Below, in pieces: positions 34,344-43,149 of a DNA stretch of 64,000 nt. Within the stretch, counting starts at the first letter, position 1. Every line of letters begins with the position of its first letter. Under the pieces are notes generated by a model that worked only from the letters and a program-made list of their open reading frames with translations, searched no databases and was not told where the DNA came from. The DNA is from Achromobacter xylosoxidans (GTDB lineage Bacteria; Pseudomonadota; Gammaproteobacteria; Burkholderiales; Burkholderiaceae_B). Made by a program: the position numbers and the translations under genes. The stretch is from assembly GCF_002192695.1 (NCBI RefSeq), contig NZ_MTLG01000053.1, positions 248,001 through 312,000 on the forward strand, in the 5' to 3' direction.

Positions 34344-35048
34344 CTATTTGCCCAGTGTCATGCCGCCATCGATGGTGACGACCGAGCCGGTCATGAACAG
34401 GAACGGCGGCCTGCTCAACGCGATGATCGACGCCGCGATTTCCTGGGTGGTCGCCAGGCGGTTCATCGGATGCATGGCCGCGAGCCGGGCCTCGTCCAGT
34501 TCGCCCGCATCGATCGAATGCTGGATCAGCGGCGTCTTGACGTAGCCGGGCGCCACCGCGATGACGCGGATGCCATCCCCGGCCCATTCGTTGGCCAGCG
34601 ACCGGGTCAGCGTCGCCACGCCGGCCTTCGACACGGCGTAGTGGGCGCGGCCCTTCATCATGACCATGCCGGCGACCGAGGCGATGTTGACGATGACGCC
34701 GCCGCGGGCGCGTAGCGCCGGATACAGCGCATGCGCGCAATGGAAGGTGCCGTTGAGGTTCACCGCCAGGACCTGGGCCCATTCCGCAGGATCCTTTTCC
34801 GCGACCGGGGCACGGCTGCCCGCGATGCCGGCGGCGTTGATCAGCAGGTCCACGCCGTCCAGCCGCGCCGCCGCGCGGGCCACGCTGGCGTAGTCGGCAA
34901 CGTCGACGGCCACGGCTCCGTCCGCGGCGGTCCGGTCCCACACCACGACTTGCCAACCTTCGGCGCGCAGCTGGCGCGCGCATTCCTGGCCGATTCCGCT
35001 TGCGCCGCCGGTGATGACGGCGATCTTTGCTTGAGTATTCGTGCTCAT
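34344..35048 (-). CDS. SDR-family oxidoreductase
   Basis: A 234-residue NAD(P)-dependent short-chain dehydrogenase. It has the cofactor motif TGGASGIG near residue 14, NAAGIAG, and the catalytic Ser region NIASVAG with YAVSK. It is the distal gene of a minus-strand run with an MFS transporter and an FAD monooxygenase, which suggests catabolism of an imported aromatic or cyclic compound. The substrate is unknown. Confidence 0.85.
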   Translation of the reverse strand: MSTNTQAKIAVITGGASGIGQECARQLRAEGWQVVVWDRTAADGAVAVDVADYASVARAAARLDGVDLLINAAGIAGSRAPVAEKDPAEWAQVLAVNLNGTFHCAHALYPALRARGGVIVNIASVAGMVMMKGRAHYAVSKAGVATLTRSLANEWAGDGIRVIAVAPGYVKTPLIQHSIDAGELDEARLAAMHPMNRLATTQEIAASIIALSRPPFLFMTGSVVTIDGGMTLGK

Positions 35049-35078
35049 GTCTGACTCGCTATGTGGGTTGTGTTGATT

Positions 35079-36404
35079 TCAGGTGCCGGAGGCCGCTGCT
35101 TGCGCGGCCGGCGCCGCGCGCCGGTTGCGCACGCACAGGATCGCCAGGCCCGCGCTCGCCAGCGTCGCCAGGGCGAACACCTGGGCCGCGAGTTCCCATT
35201 CGCCGCCGCTGGCCTGCATGACCGCGCCGGTCAGGGTCGGGCCGAAGAAGCCGCCCAGCGAGCCGATGGTCGTCACCAGTGCCAGCGGGCCGGCGCTGGC
35301 GCCGATGTAGTTCTGCACGGCGGCATTGAGCGGACCGTAATACGCGATGGTGTAGCCGGTGATGATGGACACCACGGCCAGGAATGCCGCCAGGGACACC
35401 GTCGCCGCGCCGTGCAGCATCAGGAAGCCGGCAGCGCCCACCAGGCAGACGGCCGCCAGGTGCCAGCGGATGTCGCCGGTGCGTTCGCTGCTGCGTCCGA
35501 CCACATAGCTGAACACCAGCGCCACGACGTTGGGAATCATCAGCAGCGCGCCGATTTCCAGCGGCGTGATGCCGTACAGCTGCTTGAGAATCGTGGGAAG
35601 AAAGTACGCCAGGGCGAAGGTCGCGGCGTAGGCAGCCAGCAGAATCAGCAGCAGGCCCCACAGCATGGGCTGGCGGAAGACGGCGAATCCGTGCGCCCAG
35701 GAAGCAGTGGGGCCGGCCGTGCGGGCGGGGGCCTCGTGTTCCATGAGGGCGCGCAAGCCCTGACGCTGGCCTTCGCTGAGCCAACTGGCTTCCTGCGGCG
35801 TGCCAGGCAGGTAGCGCAGGATCAGCAGGCCCAGCAGCATGGTCGGCAGGCCTTCGATCAGGAACAGCCAGCGCCAGCCCGGCATGCCGGCGTCGATCTT
35901 CAGCAGCGCGCCCGCCAGCGGCCCGCCGAAGATCATGGCCAGCGGCAGCGCCATGATGAAGATCGAATTGATGCGGCTGCGGTAGCGGGGCGGAATCCAG
36001 GACGCGATGTAGAAATTCACGGCGGGAATGAAGCCGCCTTCCGTCACGCCCAGCAGGAAGCGCAGCGCGTAGAACGATTTTTCGCCATGCAGCGCGGCCA
36101 TCAGGCAGGAGACCAGGCCCCAGGCCAGGAACATGCAGGCCAGCCAGCGCCTGACGCCAAAGCGTTGCAGCGCCAGGTTGGCGGGCACGCATACGCTGGC
36201 GTAGCCGATGAAGAACAGCCCCGCGCCGAACCCGTAGGCCGCCAGGGAAATGCCCAGGTCCGCGCCCATCTGCAGCTGCGCATAGCTGATGTTGGTGCGG
36301 TCCAGGAAGTTGAGCAGATATCCTGCGAACAGCAAGGGCAGGACGCGGTTGCGAAAGCCGGCGACGGCCTGTTCGGCTTGCGCCAGATCTTCATTGCGGA
36401 TCAT
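35079..36404 (-). CDS. MFS transporter, anion:cation symporter family
   Basis: A 441-residue inner-membrane permease with 12 predicted helices. The start FAGYLLNFLDRTNISYAQLQ and the loop RFGVRRWLACMFLAWGLVS are typical of the ACS family (phthalate, tartrate, 4-hydroxyphenylacetate and sugar-acid importers). A basic central loop follows helix 6. Its gene lies between the SDR and the FAD monooxygenase, so it probably imports the substrate of that pathway. Confidence 0.85.
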   Translation of the reverse strand: MIRNEDLAQAEQAVAGFRNRVLPLLFAGYLLNFLDRTNISYAQLQMGADLGISLAAYGFGAGLFFIGYASVCVPANLALQRFGVRRWLACMFLAWGLVSCLMAALHGEKSFYALRFLLGVTEGGFIPAVNFYIASWIPPRYRSRINSIFIMALPLAMIFGGPLAGALLKIDAGMPGWRWLFLIEGLPTMLLGLLILRYLPGTPQEASWLSEGQRQGLRALMEHEAPARTAGPTASWAHGFAVFRQPMLWGLLLILLAAYAATFALAYFLPTILKQLYGITPLEIGALLMIPNVVALVFSYVVGRSSERTGDIRWHLAAVCLVGAAGFLMLHGAATVSLAAFLAVVSIITGYTIAYYGPLNAAVQNYIGASAGPLALVTTIGSLGGFFGPTLTGAVMQASGGEWELAAQVFALATLASAGLAILCVRNRRAAPAAQAAASGT

Positions 36405-36489
36405 GGTAGGTCTCCTGTCGTCCGCCTTGGTGGCGGATCTCGCTAGGCTGGGATTGCGGCGGCGCGGGGCAGCGCTGCCAGTCTCGATG

Positions 36490-38103
36490 TCAGTGGCGCC
36501 CCGTCACCCGGGCGTACAGGTCGGTATCCGGCCAGCCGGCGCCGCGCCAGGCGACGTGCTGATCGGGCCGGATCAGAGTGAGCGGGGCGGGGTAGAGGTT
36601 GGCCACGCCGCCTTCTTCCGGACGGATCAGCGTCAAGGGCACGCCCGCCGTCCGCGCCGCGGAGACGGCGGCCTCGACGTCGCGGGCGGCTGCCGCGGGC
36701 AAGGCCAGCAAGGTGAATCCCGGGCCGAAATGGTCGTACAGCGAACTGCCGTCATGCAGCCAGGCATGCGGGGCCAGGGCGCCAGGACGGGACGTAGGGA
36801 CGTAGTTGATGAAGTCCCGGGCCGGTGCGGGGCTGCCGTCGGGCACGATGACGGGGGAATCCGCGTACTGATAGCCCAGCACTACGCCCAGGGTGGCGAA
36901 CTCGCGCATCTTTGCCGCCCGGATGCGCGCGCCGGCTTCCTGGCGCGCCCGCTCGCCCGCCGCGCCGGCCTCTTCCAGATGATCGGCCAGCAAGTGATTG
37001 CCGAGAATCGAATGGTTGTGCTCGGCTTCGTCCAGCACCCACTGGTGCACCGGCCGGCGTTCCCGCTCATAGCTGTCGATGAGGGCGGGGCCGCCCCAGC
37101 CTTGCAGCGCGGCGGCCAGCTTCCAGCCCAGGTCCACGCTGTCGGCCACGCCCATGTTCATGCCGTAGCCGCCGAAGGGCGGGTGCAGATGGCAGGCATC
37201 GCCCACCAGGAAGACGCGCCCCTGCCGGTAGCGGTCGCCCAGAAGCTTGCTGGCGGTCCACTCGTCGCTGCTGAGCACCTCGTAAGGCAGGTCGATGCCG
37301 GTGGCGCGGGCGATCATGGCGCGCGCGTCGATGTCGCTGGCGCGCTGCTGCGGGTCCACGTGAGTGGGCATGAAGAACCAGGTGTCGCCGCTGTCCATCG
37401 GGCCGATCAGGCTGGGCGCGTCGCCGTTGATCTGCCAGTACATGATGGCGGGGCCGTGCCGATGGGCCTGGGCCAGTCCGGGGGCGCGGAACACGATGTT
37501 GTAGTTGCGGGACAGGTCATGGCTGCCTTCCATGCGCGTGCCGATCAGGTCCCGCACCAGGGAACGCGCGCCGTCGGCGCCCACCAGATAGTCCACGTCC
37601 AGCTCGATGTCGCGGCCTTGCGCCAGATCGCGCAAGCGGGCGCGCACGCCGCCGGCATCCTGCGCCAGGTCCAGCAGTTCGGAGCGGAACCGGATCTCCA
37701 CATCGGGCAGGGTAGCAGCATGGGCGCGCAAGACTTCTTCGACGGTGTATTGCGGTATCCACTGCGCGTGTTCCGAGTACAGCGGATTGCGGCCGGGCGC
37801 GCAGTACATGGCGTTCTCGTGCCGCGCGAGTTCGAAGCCGGCCAGGCGGGTGCAGAACACCACGTTGGAGGGGTAGTAGGCGCCCAGCGGCGATGCCGCG
37901 CGCAAGCGGTCGGCGATGCCCCAGCGGCGCAGGTGTTCGCGCGTGCGCACATTGGTCGTCTTGGCGCGCGGCGCGTATCCCACGCGGTCGTTGCGCTCGA
38001 TGAGCAGGCACGGAATCTTCCTGTGCCCCAGTTCGATCGCCAGACTCAGTCCGGCCGGTCCGGCGCCCACGATCAGCACGCGGGGCGAGGCTCGCTTTTC
38101 CAC
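36490..38103 (-). CDS. FAD-dependent aromatic-ring monooxygenase (PheA/TfdB type)
   Basis: A 537-residue class A flavoprotein hydroxylase. The FAD-binding Rossmann motif is GAGPAG at residues 13-18, the NADPH/FAD DG motif is VGADGARS, and the GD motif is VGDACHLHPPFGGYGMNMG. The C-terminal thioredoxin-like region is typical of phenol-hydroxylase-type members. Translation probably starts at GTG (38103) with GAGGAG upstream. It is divergent from the LysR gene, the likely regulator, and 85 bp upstream of the MFS gene. The substrate is unknown. Confidence 0.88.
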   Translation of the reverse strand: MEKRASPRVLIVGAGPAGLSLAIELGHRKIPCLLIERNDRVGYAPRAKTTNVRTREHLRRWGIADRLRAASPLGAYYPSNVVFCTRLAGFELARHENAMYCAPGRNPLYSEHAQWIPQYTVEEVLRAHAATLPDVEIRFRSELLDLAQDAGGVRARLRDLAQGRDIELDVDYLVGADGARSLVRDLIGTRMEGSHDLSRNYNIVFRAPGLAQAHRHGPAIMYWQINGDAPSLIGPMDSGDTWFFMPTHVDPQQRASDIDARAMIARATGIDLPYEVLSSDEWTASKLLGDRYRQGRVFLVGDACHLHPPFGGYGMNMGVADSVDLGWKLAAALQGWGGPALIDSYERERRPVHQWVLDEAEHNHSILGNHLLADHLEEAGAAGERARQEAGARIRAAKMREFATLGVVLGYQYADSPVIVPDGSPAPARDFINYVPTSRPGALAPHAWLHDGSSLYDHFGPGFTLLALPAAAARDVEAAVSAARTAGVPLTLIRPEEGGVANLYPAPLTLIRPDQHVAWRGAGWPDTDLYARVTGRH

Positions 38104-38200
38104 CTTCGGTCTCCTCGGTTGCCTGCTTACGCTGCAGGCTTTGGACGCATCCTAGGCCTATGCCGCCGATGCTGAAAGATGGCAGAATCAGCTTACCGAT

Positions 38201-38212
38201 ATCAAATTTGAT
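38201..38212. promoter_or_regulatory. 12-bp palindrome in the LysR/monooxygenase intergenic region
   Basis: ATCAAATTTGAT is a perfect palindrome, AT-rich in a GC-rich setting, 8 nt upstream of the LysR start codon. LysR-type regulators bind dyads in such divergent intergenic regions and often repress themselves. No regulator-specific match can be claimed. Confidence 0.45.
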
Positions 38213-38220
38213 TCACTTCC

Positions 38221-39117
38221 ATGAAGCTGAATACCTTGCGGGATTTCCTGGCCGTGGCCGAACGCGGCGGCGTCAGGGCTGCGGCCCGCCATCTGGACGC
38301 GCCGCAGCCGGCCATCTCCCGCAGCATCCGCGAACTCGAGAAAGAACTGGGGTGCGTCCTGTTCGAACGGCATGCCAAGGGCGTGCGCCTGACCCCCATG
38401 GGCGCCGTATTCCTCAGGCGGGCCAACGCCATACGCCATGAGATGCAGCGCGCGCGCGACGAGATCGGCCAATTGAATGGCGAGTCCCGCGGACGCGTCA
38501 CGCTGTGCATGTCGACCGCGCCGCATCTGGGCTTGTTCGCCGAAGTGCTGCGCGAGTTCCGGGCGCGCTACCCGGATACCCATCTGGAGATCATCGACGG
38601 GGTCTACCCGCTGGTCGAAGCGTCCCTGCTGGACGGCACCGTGGACTTTTATATCGGGCCGGTGCCCGCGCGCACGCCAGGCGAACTACAGGTGGAAAAG
38701 CTATTCGACAACACGCGCGTGATCATCGGCCGCAAGGGCCATCCGCTGGCGCGCGCCCGCTCCCTGCGCGACCTGGCGGGGGCGCAATGGATCACCACCT
38801 CCATCACGCACAAGGCCGAAGAGGAGCTGGGCCCGCTGTTCGACAAGCATGGCCTGCCGCCGCCGCACCTGGCCCTGAAGGCCCAGTCCGCGCTGACCTT
38901 CATCACGGCCCTGACCCATTCCGACCTGTTGATGATGCTGCCGGTGCAATGGCTGCGGTATCCGCTGCTGCAAGGCGTGTTCCAGGAAATCCGCGTCAAG
39001 GAACCGCTGCCCGCGCCGCCGGTATGTATCGTGCAGCGCGCCGGCCTGCCGCTGACGCCGGCGGCCGAGTACTACTGCACGCTGGCGCGGCGGGCAAGCG
39101 CGCGGGCCCAGGCTTAG
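38221..39117 (+). CDS. LysR-family transcriptional regulator
   Basis: A 298-residue protein with an N-terminal winged HTH (LNTLRDFLAVAERGGVRAAA, then PQPAISRSIRELEKELG) and a periplasmic-binding-like effector domain (RVTLCMSTAPHLGLFAEVL; FYIGPVPARTPGELQVEKLF). It is divergent from the FAD monooxygenase gene and probably controls the monooxygenase-MFS-SDR operon. Its stop codon overlaps the stop of the converging enoyl-CoA hydratase gene. Confidence 0.92.
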   Translation: MKLNTLRDFLAVAERGGVRAAARHLDAPQPAISRSIRELEKELGCVLFERHAKGVRLTPMGAVFLRRANAIRHEMQRARDEIGQLNGESRGRVTLCMSTAPHLGLFAEVLREFRARYPDTHLEIIDGVYPLVEASLLDGTVDFYIGPVPARTPGELQVEKLFDNTRVIIGRKGHPLARARSLRDLAGAQWITTSITHKAEEELGPLFDKHGLPPPHLALKAQSALTFITALTHSDLLMMLPVQWLRYPLLQGVFQEIRVKEPLPAPPVCIVQRAGLPLTPAAEYYCTLARRASARAQA

Positions 39118-39938
39118 AGGCCGGCTGCCGGCCACTGGAAGCGTTGCGCCACCTTGTCAAGAAAGCGGCCGGCCGCCTCGCGGTGATAGTCGGTGGAGCG
39201 CGCCACGCCCTGGCCGGCGGCTTCCAGGTCCAGCATCGCGTTCAGGTCGCTGTTGAGCGAGGCGTTGAAGCCGCGCTTGGTGATCGCCAGCGCCGCCATG
39301 GGCAGTTCGGCCATGGACAGCGCGATCTGCCGCGCGCGCTCGTGGATCGCCTCTTGCGGCTGGATCTCGAACACGATGCCCATGTCGCGGGCTTCCTGCG
39401 CCTGGAATTCGCGGGTGGAGAAGGCCAGTTCCTTGGCGCGTTGCAGGCCCACCATGCGCGGCAGGGTGTACATGGTGGCGCAATCGGGGATGGCCCCCAG
39501 CCGCAGGAAGGACAGGCAGAAGCGCGCCCGCGGCGACGCCAGGATCAGGTCGGCGGTCAGGGCCAGGCCCAGCCCGGCGCCATAGGCTGGGCCATCGACC
39601 GCCGCGATCACCGGCCGGTCCAGCGTGATCAGGCCTTCTATCGTCAGCAGCAGGCTGGCCATGCGCTCGCGCGCTTCCTCGGCGGAGCCGCCGGAGCCCA
39701 TGGTGGAGATGTCGCCGCCCGAGCAGAAGGCGCCGCCGGCGCCTGCCAGGATCACGACGCGCACGCCGCGGTCGCGTCGGATCTCGCCCACCAGATGGGC
39801 CAGTTCTTCGCGCATGGCCATGTCCAGCGCATTGCGCTGGGCGGGGCGGTTCAGCGTGATGGTGGCGACGCCGCCCTCCACGGCATAGAGCAGGGTCTTG
39901 AACTCGCTAGAGATGACTTGCATCGGATCGGTCTCCAT
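39114..39938 (-). CDS. Enoyl-CoA hydratase/isomerase family protein
   Basis: A 274-residue crotonase-fold protein. It has the oxyanion-hole motif GAGGAFCSGGDISTMG and the second glycine-rich element DGPAYGAGLGLALTADL. At the usual catalytic positions it reads FLRLGAIPDCATMYTLPRMV, without the two glutamates of classic hydratases. It may therefore be an isomerase, hydrolase or another crotonase activity. It is the last gene of the minus-strand catabolic operon, after the CaiB/AMACR-like gene. An alternative start at 39923 has a better-spaced GGAG. Confidence 0.83.
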   Translation of the reverse strand: METDPMQVISSEFKTLLYAVEGGVATITLNRPAQRNALDMAMREELAHLVGEIRRDRGVRVVILAGAGGAFCSGGDISTMGSGGSAEEARERMASLLLTIEGLITLDRPVIAAVDGPAYGAGLGLALTADLILASPRARFCLSFLRLGAIPDCATMYTLPRMVGLQRAKELAFSTREFQAQEARDMGIVFEIQPQEAIHERARQIALSMAELPMAALAITKRGFNASLNSDLNAMLDLEAAGQGVARSTDYHREAAGRFLDKVAQRFQWPAAGL

Positions 39939-40000
39939 GTCTGCCTTTCAGGATGGCCGGCCCGCGCCATGCGGACCGGGCCGCTAGCTGCCGCGAACGC

Positions 40001-41143
40001 TCAGGCGATGGCGCCGCGCTCGCGCAGGGCCTGGATCTCGGCTTGCGCCAGGCCCAGTTCCGCCAGCAATTCTTCCGTGTGCGCGCCGGGCGCGGGCACT
40101 GCGCGGGCCTGTCCCGGCGTGCGCGAAAGCCGCGGCGCGGGGGCGGGATGCACGATGCCGCCGGTCTCCATGAAGCTGCCGCGCGCCACATGGTGGGGGT
40201 GTCGCGGCGCTTCCTCGAAGTCCAGCACCGGCGCGAAGCAGGCGTCCGTGCCTTCGAGCAGCGCGCACCATTGCTCGCGGGTCCGGCCGGCGATGATGCC
40301 CGCCAGCTTGGCGCGCAGCTGCGGCCATTGCGCGCGCTCCCATTGCTGCTGGAAGTCCGGGTCGTCGATGCCGCAGCGCTCCAGCAGCAGGCGGTAGAAC
40401 TGCGGCTCGATCGCGCCGATGGAGACGTACTTGCCGTCCGCGCAGGCATAGCAGCCGTAGAAATGGGCGCCACCGTCCAGCATGTTGGATTGGCGCTGGT
40501 TGACCCAGCCGCCATCCTGCAGCTTGCCGTGATAAGCGCTGGCCAGCAGGGACGCGCCGTCGCAGATCGCCGCGTCCACCACCTGGCCCTGGCCCGTGCG
40601 GCCGGCCTCGAGCAGGCCGCAAAGCACGCCGAAGGCCAGCATCATGGCGCCGCCGCCCATGTCGCCGACCAGATGCAGCGGCGGCGCTGGCGGCAGTTCG
40701 GCATGCCCCATGGCGTGCAGCGCGCCGGTGATGGCGATGTAGTTCAGGTCATGGCCGGCCGCCTGCGCCAGCGGGCCGTCCTGGCCCCAGCCGGTCATGC
40801 GCCCGTACACCAGGCGTGGATTGCGCGCCAGGCACTCGTCCGGCCCCAGGCCCAGCCTTTCCATCACGCCCGGGCGGAAGCCTTCCAGCAAGGCATCCGC
40901 CCGGTCCAGCAGCCGCAGCACGATGTCGGTGGCGCCGGGCTGCTTGAGGTCCAGCGCGATCGTGCGGCGGCCGCGGTCGATGATGGTGCCGCCGCCGCCC
41001 AGGAATCCGGGCGTCAGCCGGTCGATGCGGATCACGTCCGCGCCCATGTCCGCCAACATCATGGCGCAGAAGGGGCCGGGCCCGATGCCGGCCATTTCCA
41101 CCACCGTCAATCCGTTCAGGGGACCAGCCATGTCTATCGTCAC
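40001..41143 (-). CDS. CaiB/BaiF-family protein, alpha-methylacyl-CoA racemase-like
   Basis: A 380-residue family III CoA-transferase fold protein. [20 protein letters not shown], with a His-Asp followed by [13 protein letters not shown], and [12 protein letters not shown] closely resemble alpha-methylacyl-CoA racemases, whose catalytic pair is His126 and Asp156. True CoA transferases of the fold use an Asp in a different context. A racemase would interconvert 2-methyl-branched acyl-CoA epimers for beta-oxidation, which fits the surrounding acyl-CoA dehydrogenases and hydratases. A CoA-transferase role cannot be excluded. Confidence 0.82.
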   Translation of the reverse strand: MTIDMAGPLNGLTVVEMAGIGPGPFCAMMLADMGADVIRIDRLTPGFLGGGGTIIDRGRRTIALDLKQPGATDIVLRLLDRADALLEGFRPGVMERLGLGPDECLARNPRLVYGRMTGWGQDGPLAQAAGHDLNYIAITGALHAMGHAELPPAPPLHLVGDMGGGAMMLAFGVLCGLLEAGRTGQGQVVDAAICDGASLLASAYHGKLQDGGWVNQRQSNMLDGGAHFYGCYACADGKYVSIGAIEPQFYRLLLERCGIDDPDFQQQWERAQWPQLRAKLAGIIAGRTREQWCALLEGTDACFAPVLDFEEAPRHPHHVARGSFMETGGIVHPAPAPRLSRTPGQARAVPAPGAHTEELLAELGLAQAEIQALRERGAIA

Positions 41144-41162
41144 TCCATGATGTGTCGGGTTC

Positions 41163-41900
41163 TCAGGATTCGAAGAATTCGGCGCGCGCGTCCAGGATGA
41201 TCTGGATGTACTTCTCCATATTGGCGTCCATGCGATGGGTCGGGCCGACGATGGACAGAGCCGTCAGCTGGCCTCCCACGCGCCCCGCGATGCCGACCGC
41301 CGACACGCCTTCATTGCCTTCGTCGCGGCTGTTGAAATAGTGCTTGGCCGACTGCGATTCGATCTGGGCGCGCAAGGTGGCGGGGTCGGTGATGCTGCTG
41401 GCCGTGACGTGCTCGTACGGCAGCGAGTCGATCAGCGCATTGCGCTCCGCCGCGTCCATCTCGCCCAGCAGCGCCTTGCCCAGCGCCGCGACCTGCAGGT
41501 CGAAGGTGGTGCCGGGCTGCACCACGTAGCGCAGGGCGCGCGGGCTTTCCTGGCTGGCGTAGATCTTCACCTTGTTGCCGTCCAGCAGGCCGCACATCGA
41601 CGATTCGCCGGACTGGCGCGTCAGGATTTCCAGCGCTTCGGACGCGAAGGACTGCAGCGGGTCGGCCGCCGAGATGCCCTGGGCCACGTCGAGCAGCCTG
41701 CCCGTCGGATGGAAGTAGCGCGACTTGGGCGTGCGCAGCAGATAGCCTGCCTGACGCAGCGTGTAGAGCAGGTCCGAGCAGCTGCTGTCGGCCAGATCGA
41801 GGAAGCGCGCCATTTCCGAATTCGTCAGGGGACGGCGTTCCCGCGCATAGACTTCGAAGACTTGCAGCACGCGCTGTGCGGTAGGGAGGATTTGCGGCAT
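41163..41900 (-). CDS. IclR-family transcriptional regulator
   Basis: A 245-residue protein with an N-terminal winged HTH ([39 protein letters not shown]) and a C-terminal IclR effector domain ([39 protein letters not shown]). It sits inside the minus-strand catabolic operon between the acyl-CoA dehydrogenase and AMACR-like genes. It is the only regulator gene in the island and so the best candidate to bind the twin operator at 46633-46718. Confidence 0.92.
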   Translation of the reverse strand: MPQILPTAQRVLQVFEVYARERRPLTNSEMARFLDLADSSCSDLLYTLRQAGYLLRTPKSRYFHPTGRLLDVAQGISAADPLQSFASEALEILTRQSGESSMCGLLDGNKVKIYASQESPRALRYVVQPGTTFDLQVAALGKALLGEMDAAERNALIDSLPYEHVTASSITDPATLRAQIESQSAKHYFNSRDEGNEGVSAVGIAGRVGGQLTALSIVGPTHRMDANMEKYIQIILDARAEFFES

Positions 41901-41949
41901 AGGATGTCGGAGTGGATAGGGGAGCCGGCCTGGGCGTTGGCGTAGTCGG

Positions 41950-43104
41950 TCATTTCAACGCGGAAATGCCTAGTACGCTCTGCGCCATGAGTAGGGCCTG
42001 GATCTGGTTGGTGCCTTCGGCAATGCTCAGGTGGCGGGCGTCGCGGTAATGACGCTCGACCGGGAACAGCGTGGTGTAGCCCGCGCCGCCATGCACCTGC
42101 ATGGACAGTTCCGCCACGCGCAGCACGGCGTCGGTGGCATGGCGCTTGGCCATCGAACATAGCATCTGGCTGTCGGCGGCGTTGCGGTCCAGCGCGTCGG
42201 CGGCGCGCCAGCACAGCAGGCGCGAGGTTTCGACCAGCGTCATCATGTCGGCGATCATATGCTGCACCAGCTGGAAGCCGCCTATGGGGCGGCCGAACTG
42301 GACCCGGTCGCCGGCGTATTTTACCGCCGCCTCATAGGCGGCCTCGGCGATGCCCAGCGCGGAAAACGCCACCACGCAGCGGCCGATGTTGAGGTACTTC
42401 TTGGCCAGCGCGAAGCCCTTGCCCTCCGTGCCGATCAGGTTGGCCGCGGGGATCTCCACGTCTTCGAACAGCAGCTCGCCCAGCGGGCAGCTCAGCATGC
42501 CCATCTTGCCGATGGGGCTGGACGAGAAGCCCGGCATGGCGCGCTCGAACAGCAGGCAGGATACGCCGCGTTCGCCGTTCTGCCGCTGGGTCTGCACGAA
42601 CACCACGCCCAGCTCGCATACCGTGCCCAGGCTGATGTAGAGCTTGCGGCCATTGACCCGCCAGCCGGTCGCCGTTTCCACCGCGCGGGTTTCCACGTTG
42701 GCCGCGTCCGAACCGATATTGGGTTCGCTGAGCGCGAAGCTGGCGATCGCGTCGCCCGACAGGACGCGCGGCAGGTACCTTTCCTTGAGGTAGGGCGAGC
42801 CGCCGTCGCTCAAGACCGAGGCCGCGAGATTGCTGGTGCTGACGATGCTGCGCAGCGACGGCCAGACGCGCGCCAGCTCGGCTATCAGCATGCCGTAGGT
42901 TGTCATCGGCAGGCCGTAGCCGCCGTCCTTTTCCTGCAGCATTCCGCCCAGGAGGCCGAAGTCGCGCATGGCGCGGACCATGTCTTGCGGCACCACGCGG
43001 GCCTCGGCTTCGTAGCGGTTGACGATGGGCGCGACTTCGGCCGTCAGGTAGCGGCGCAGCGAATCGCGCAATTCGATCTGGGTGGAGTCCAGTGAGAAGT
43101 CCAT
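41950..43104 (-). CDS. Acyl-CoA dehydrogenase (minus arm)
   Basis: A 384-residue FAD enzyme that introduces the alpha,beta double bond in an acyl-CoA. It has the FAD/substrate motif FALSEPNIGSDAANVETRA and keeps the C-terminal catalytic-glutamate motif (HLSIAEGTNQIQALL). RVQFGRPIGGFQLVQHMIAD is also typical of the family. It lies between the NDP-forming synthetase and IclR genes in the same operon. Confidence 0.92.
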   Translation of the reverse strand: MDFSLDSTQIELRDSLRRYLTAEVAPIVNRYEAEARVVPQDMVRAMRDFGLLGGMLQEKDGGYGLPMTTYGMLIAELARVWPSLRSIVSTSNLAASVLSDGGSPYLKERYLPRVLSGDAIASFALSEPNIGSDAANVETRAVETATGWRVNGRKLYISLGTVCELGVVFVQTQRQNGERGVSCLLFERAMPGFSSSPIGKMGMLSCPLGELLFEDVEIPAANLIGTEGKGFALAKKYLNIGRCVVAFSALGIAEAAYEAAVKYAGDRVQFGRPIGGFQLVQHMIADMMTLVETSRLLCWRAADALDRNAADSQMLCSMAKRHATDAVLRVAELSMQVHGGAGYTTLFPVERHYRDARHLSIAEGTNQIQALLMAQSVLGISALK

Positions 43105-43149
43105 GCGAGTCCTAGGCGGATAGAGTCGGAAAGAGCAGTCCGGCGGCGC

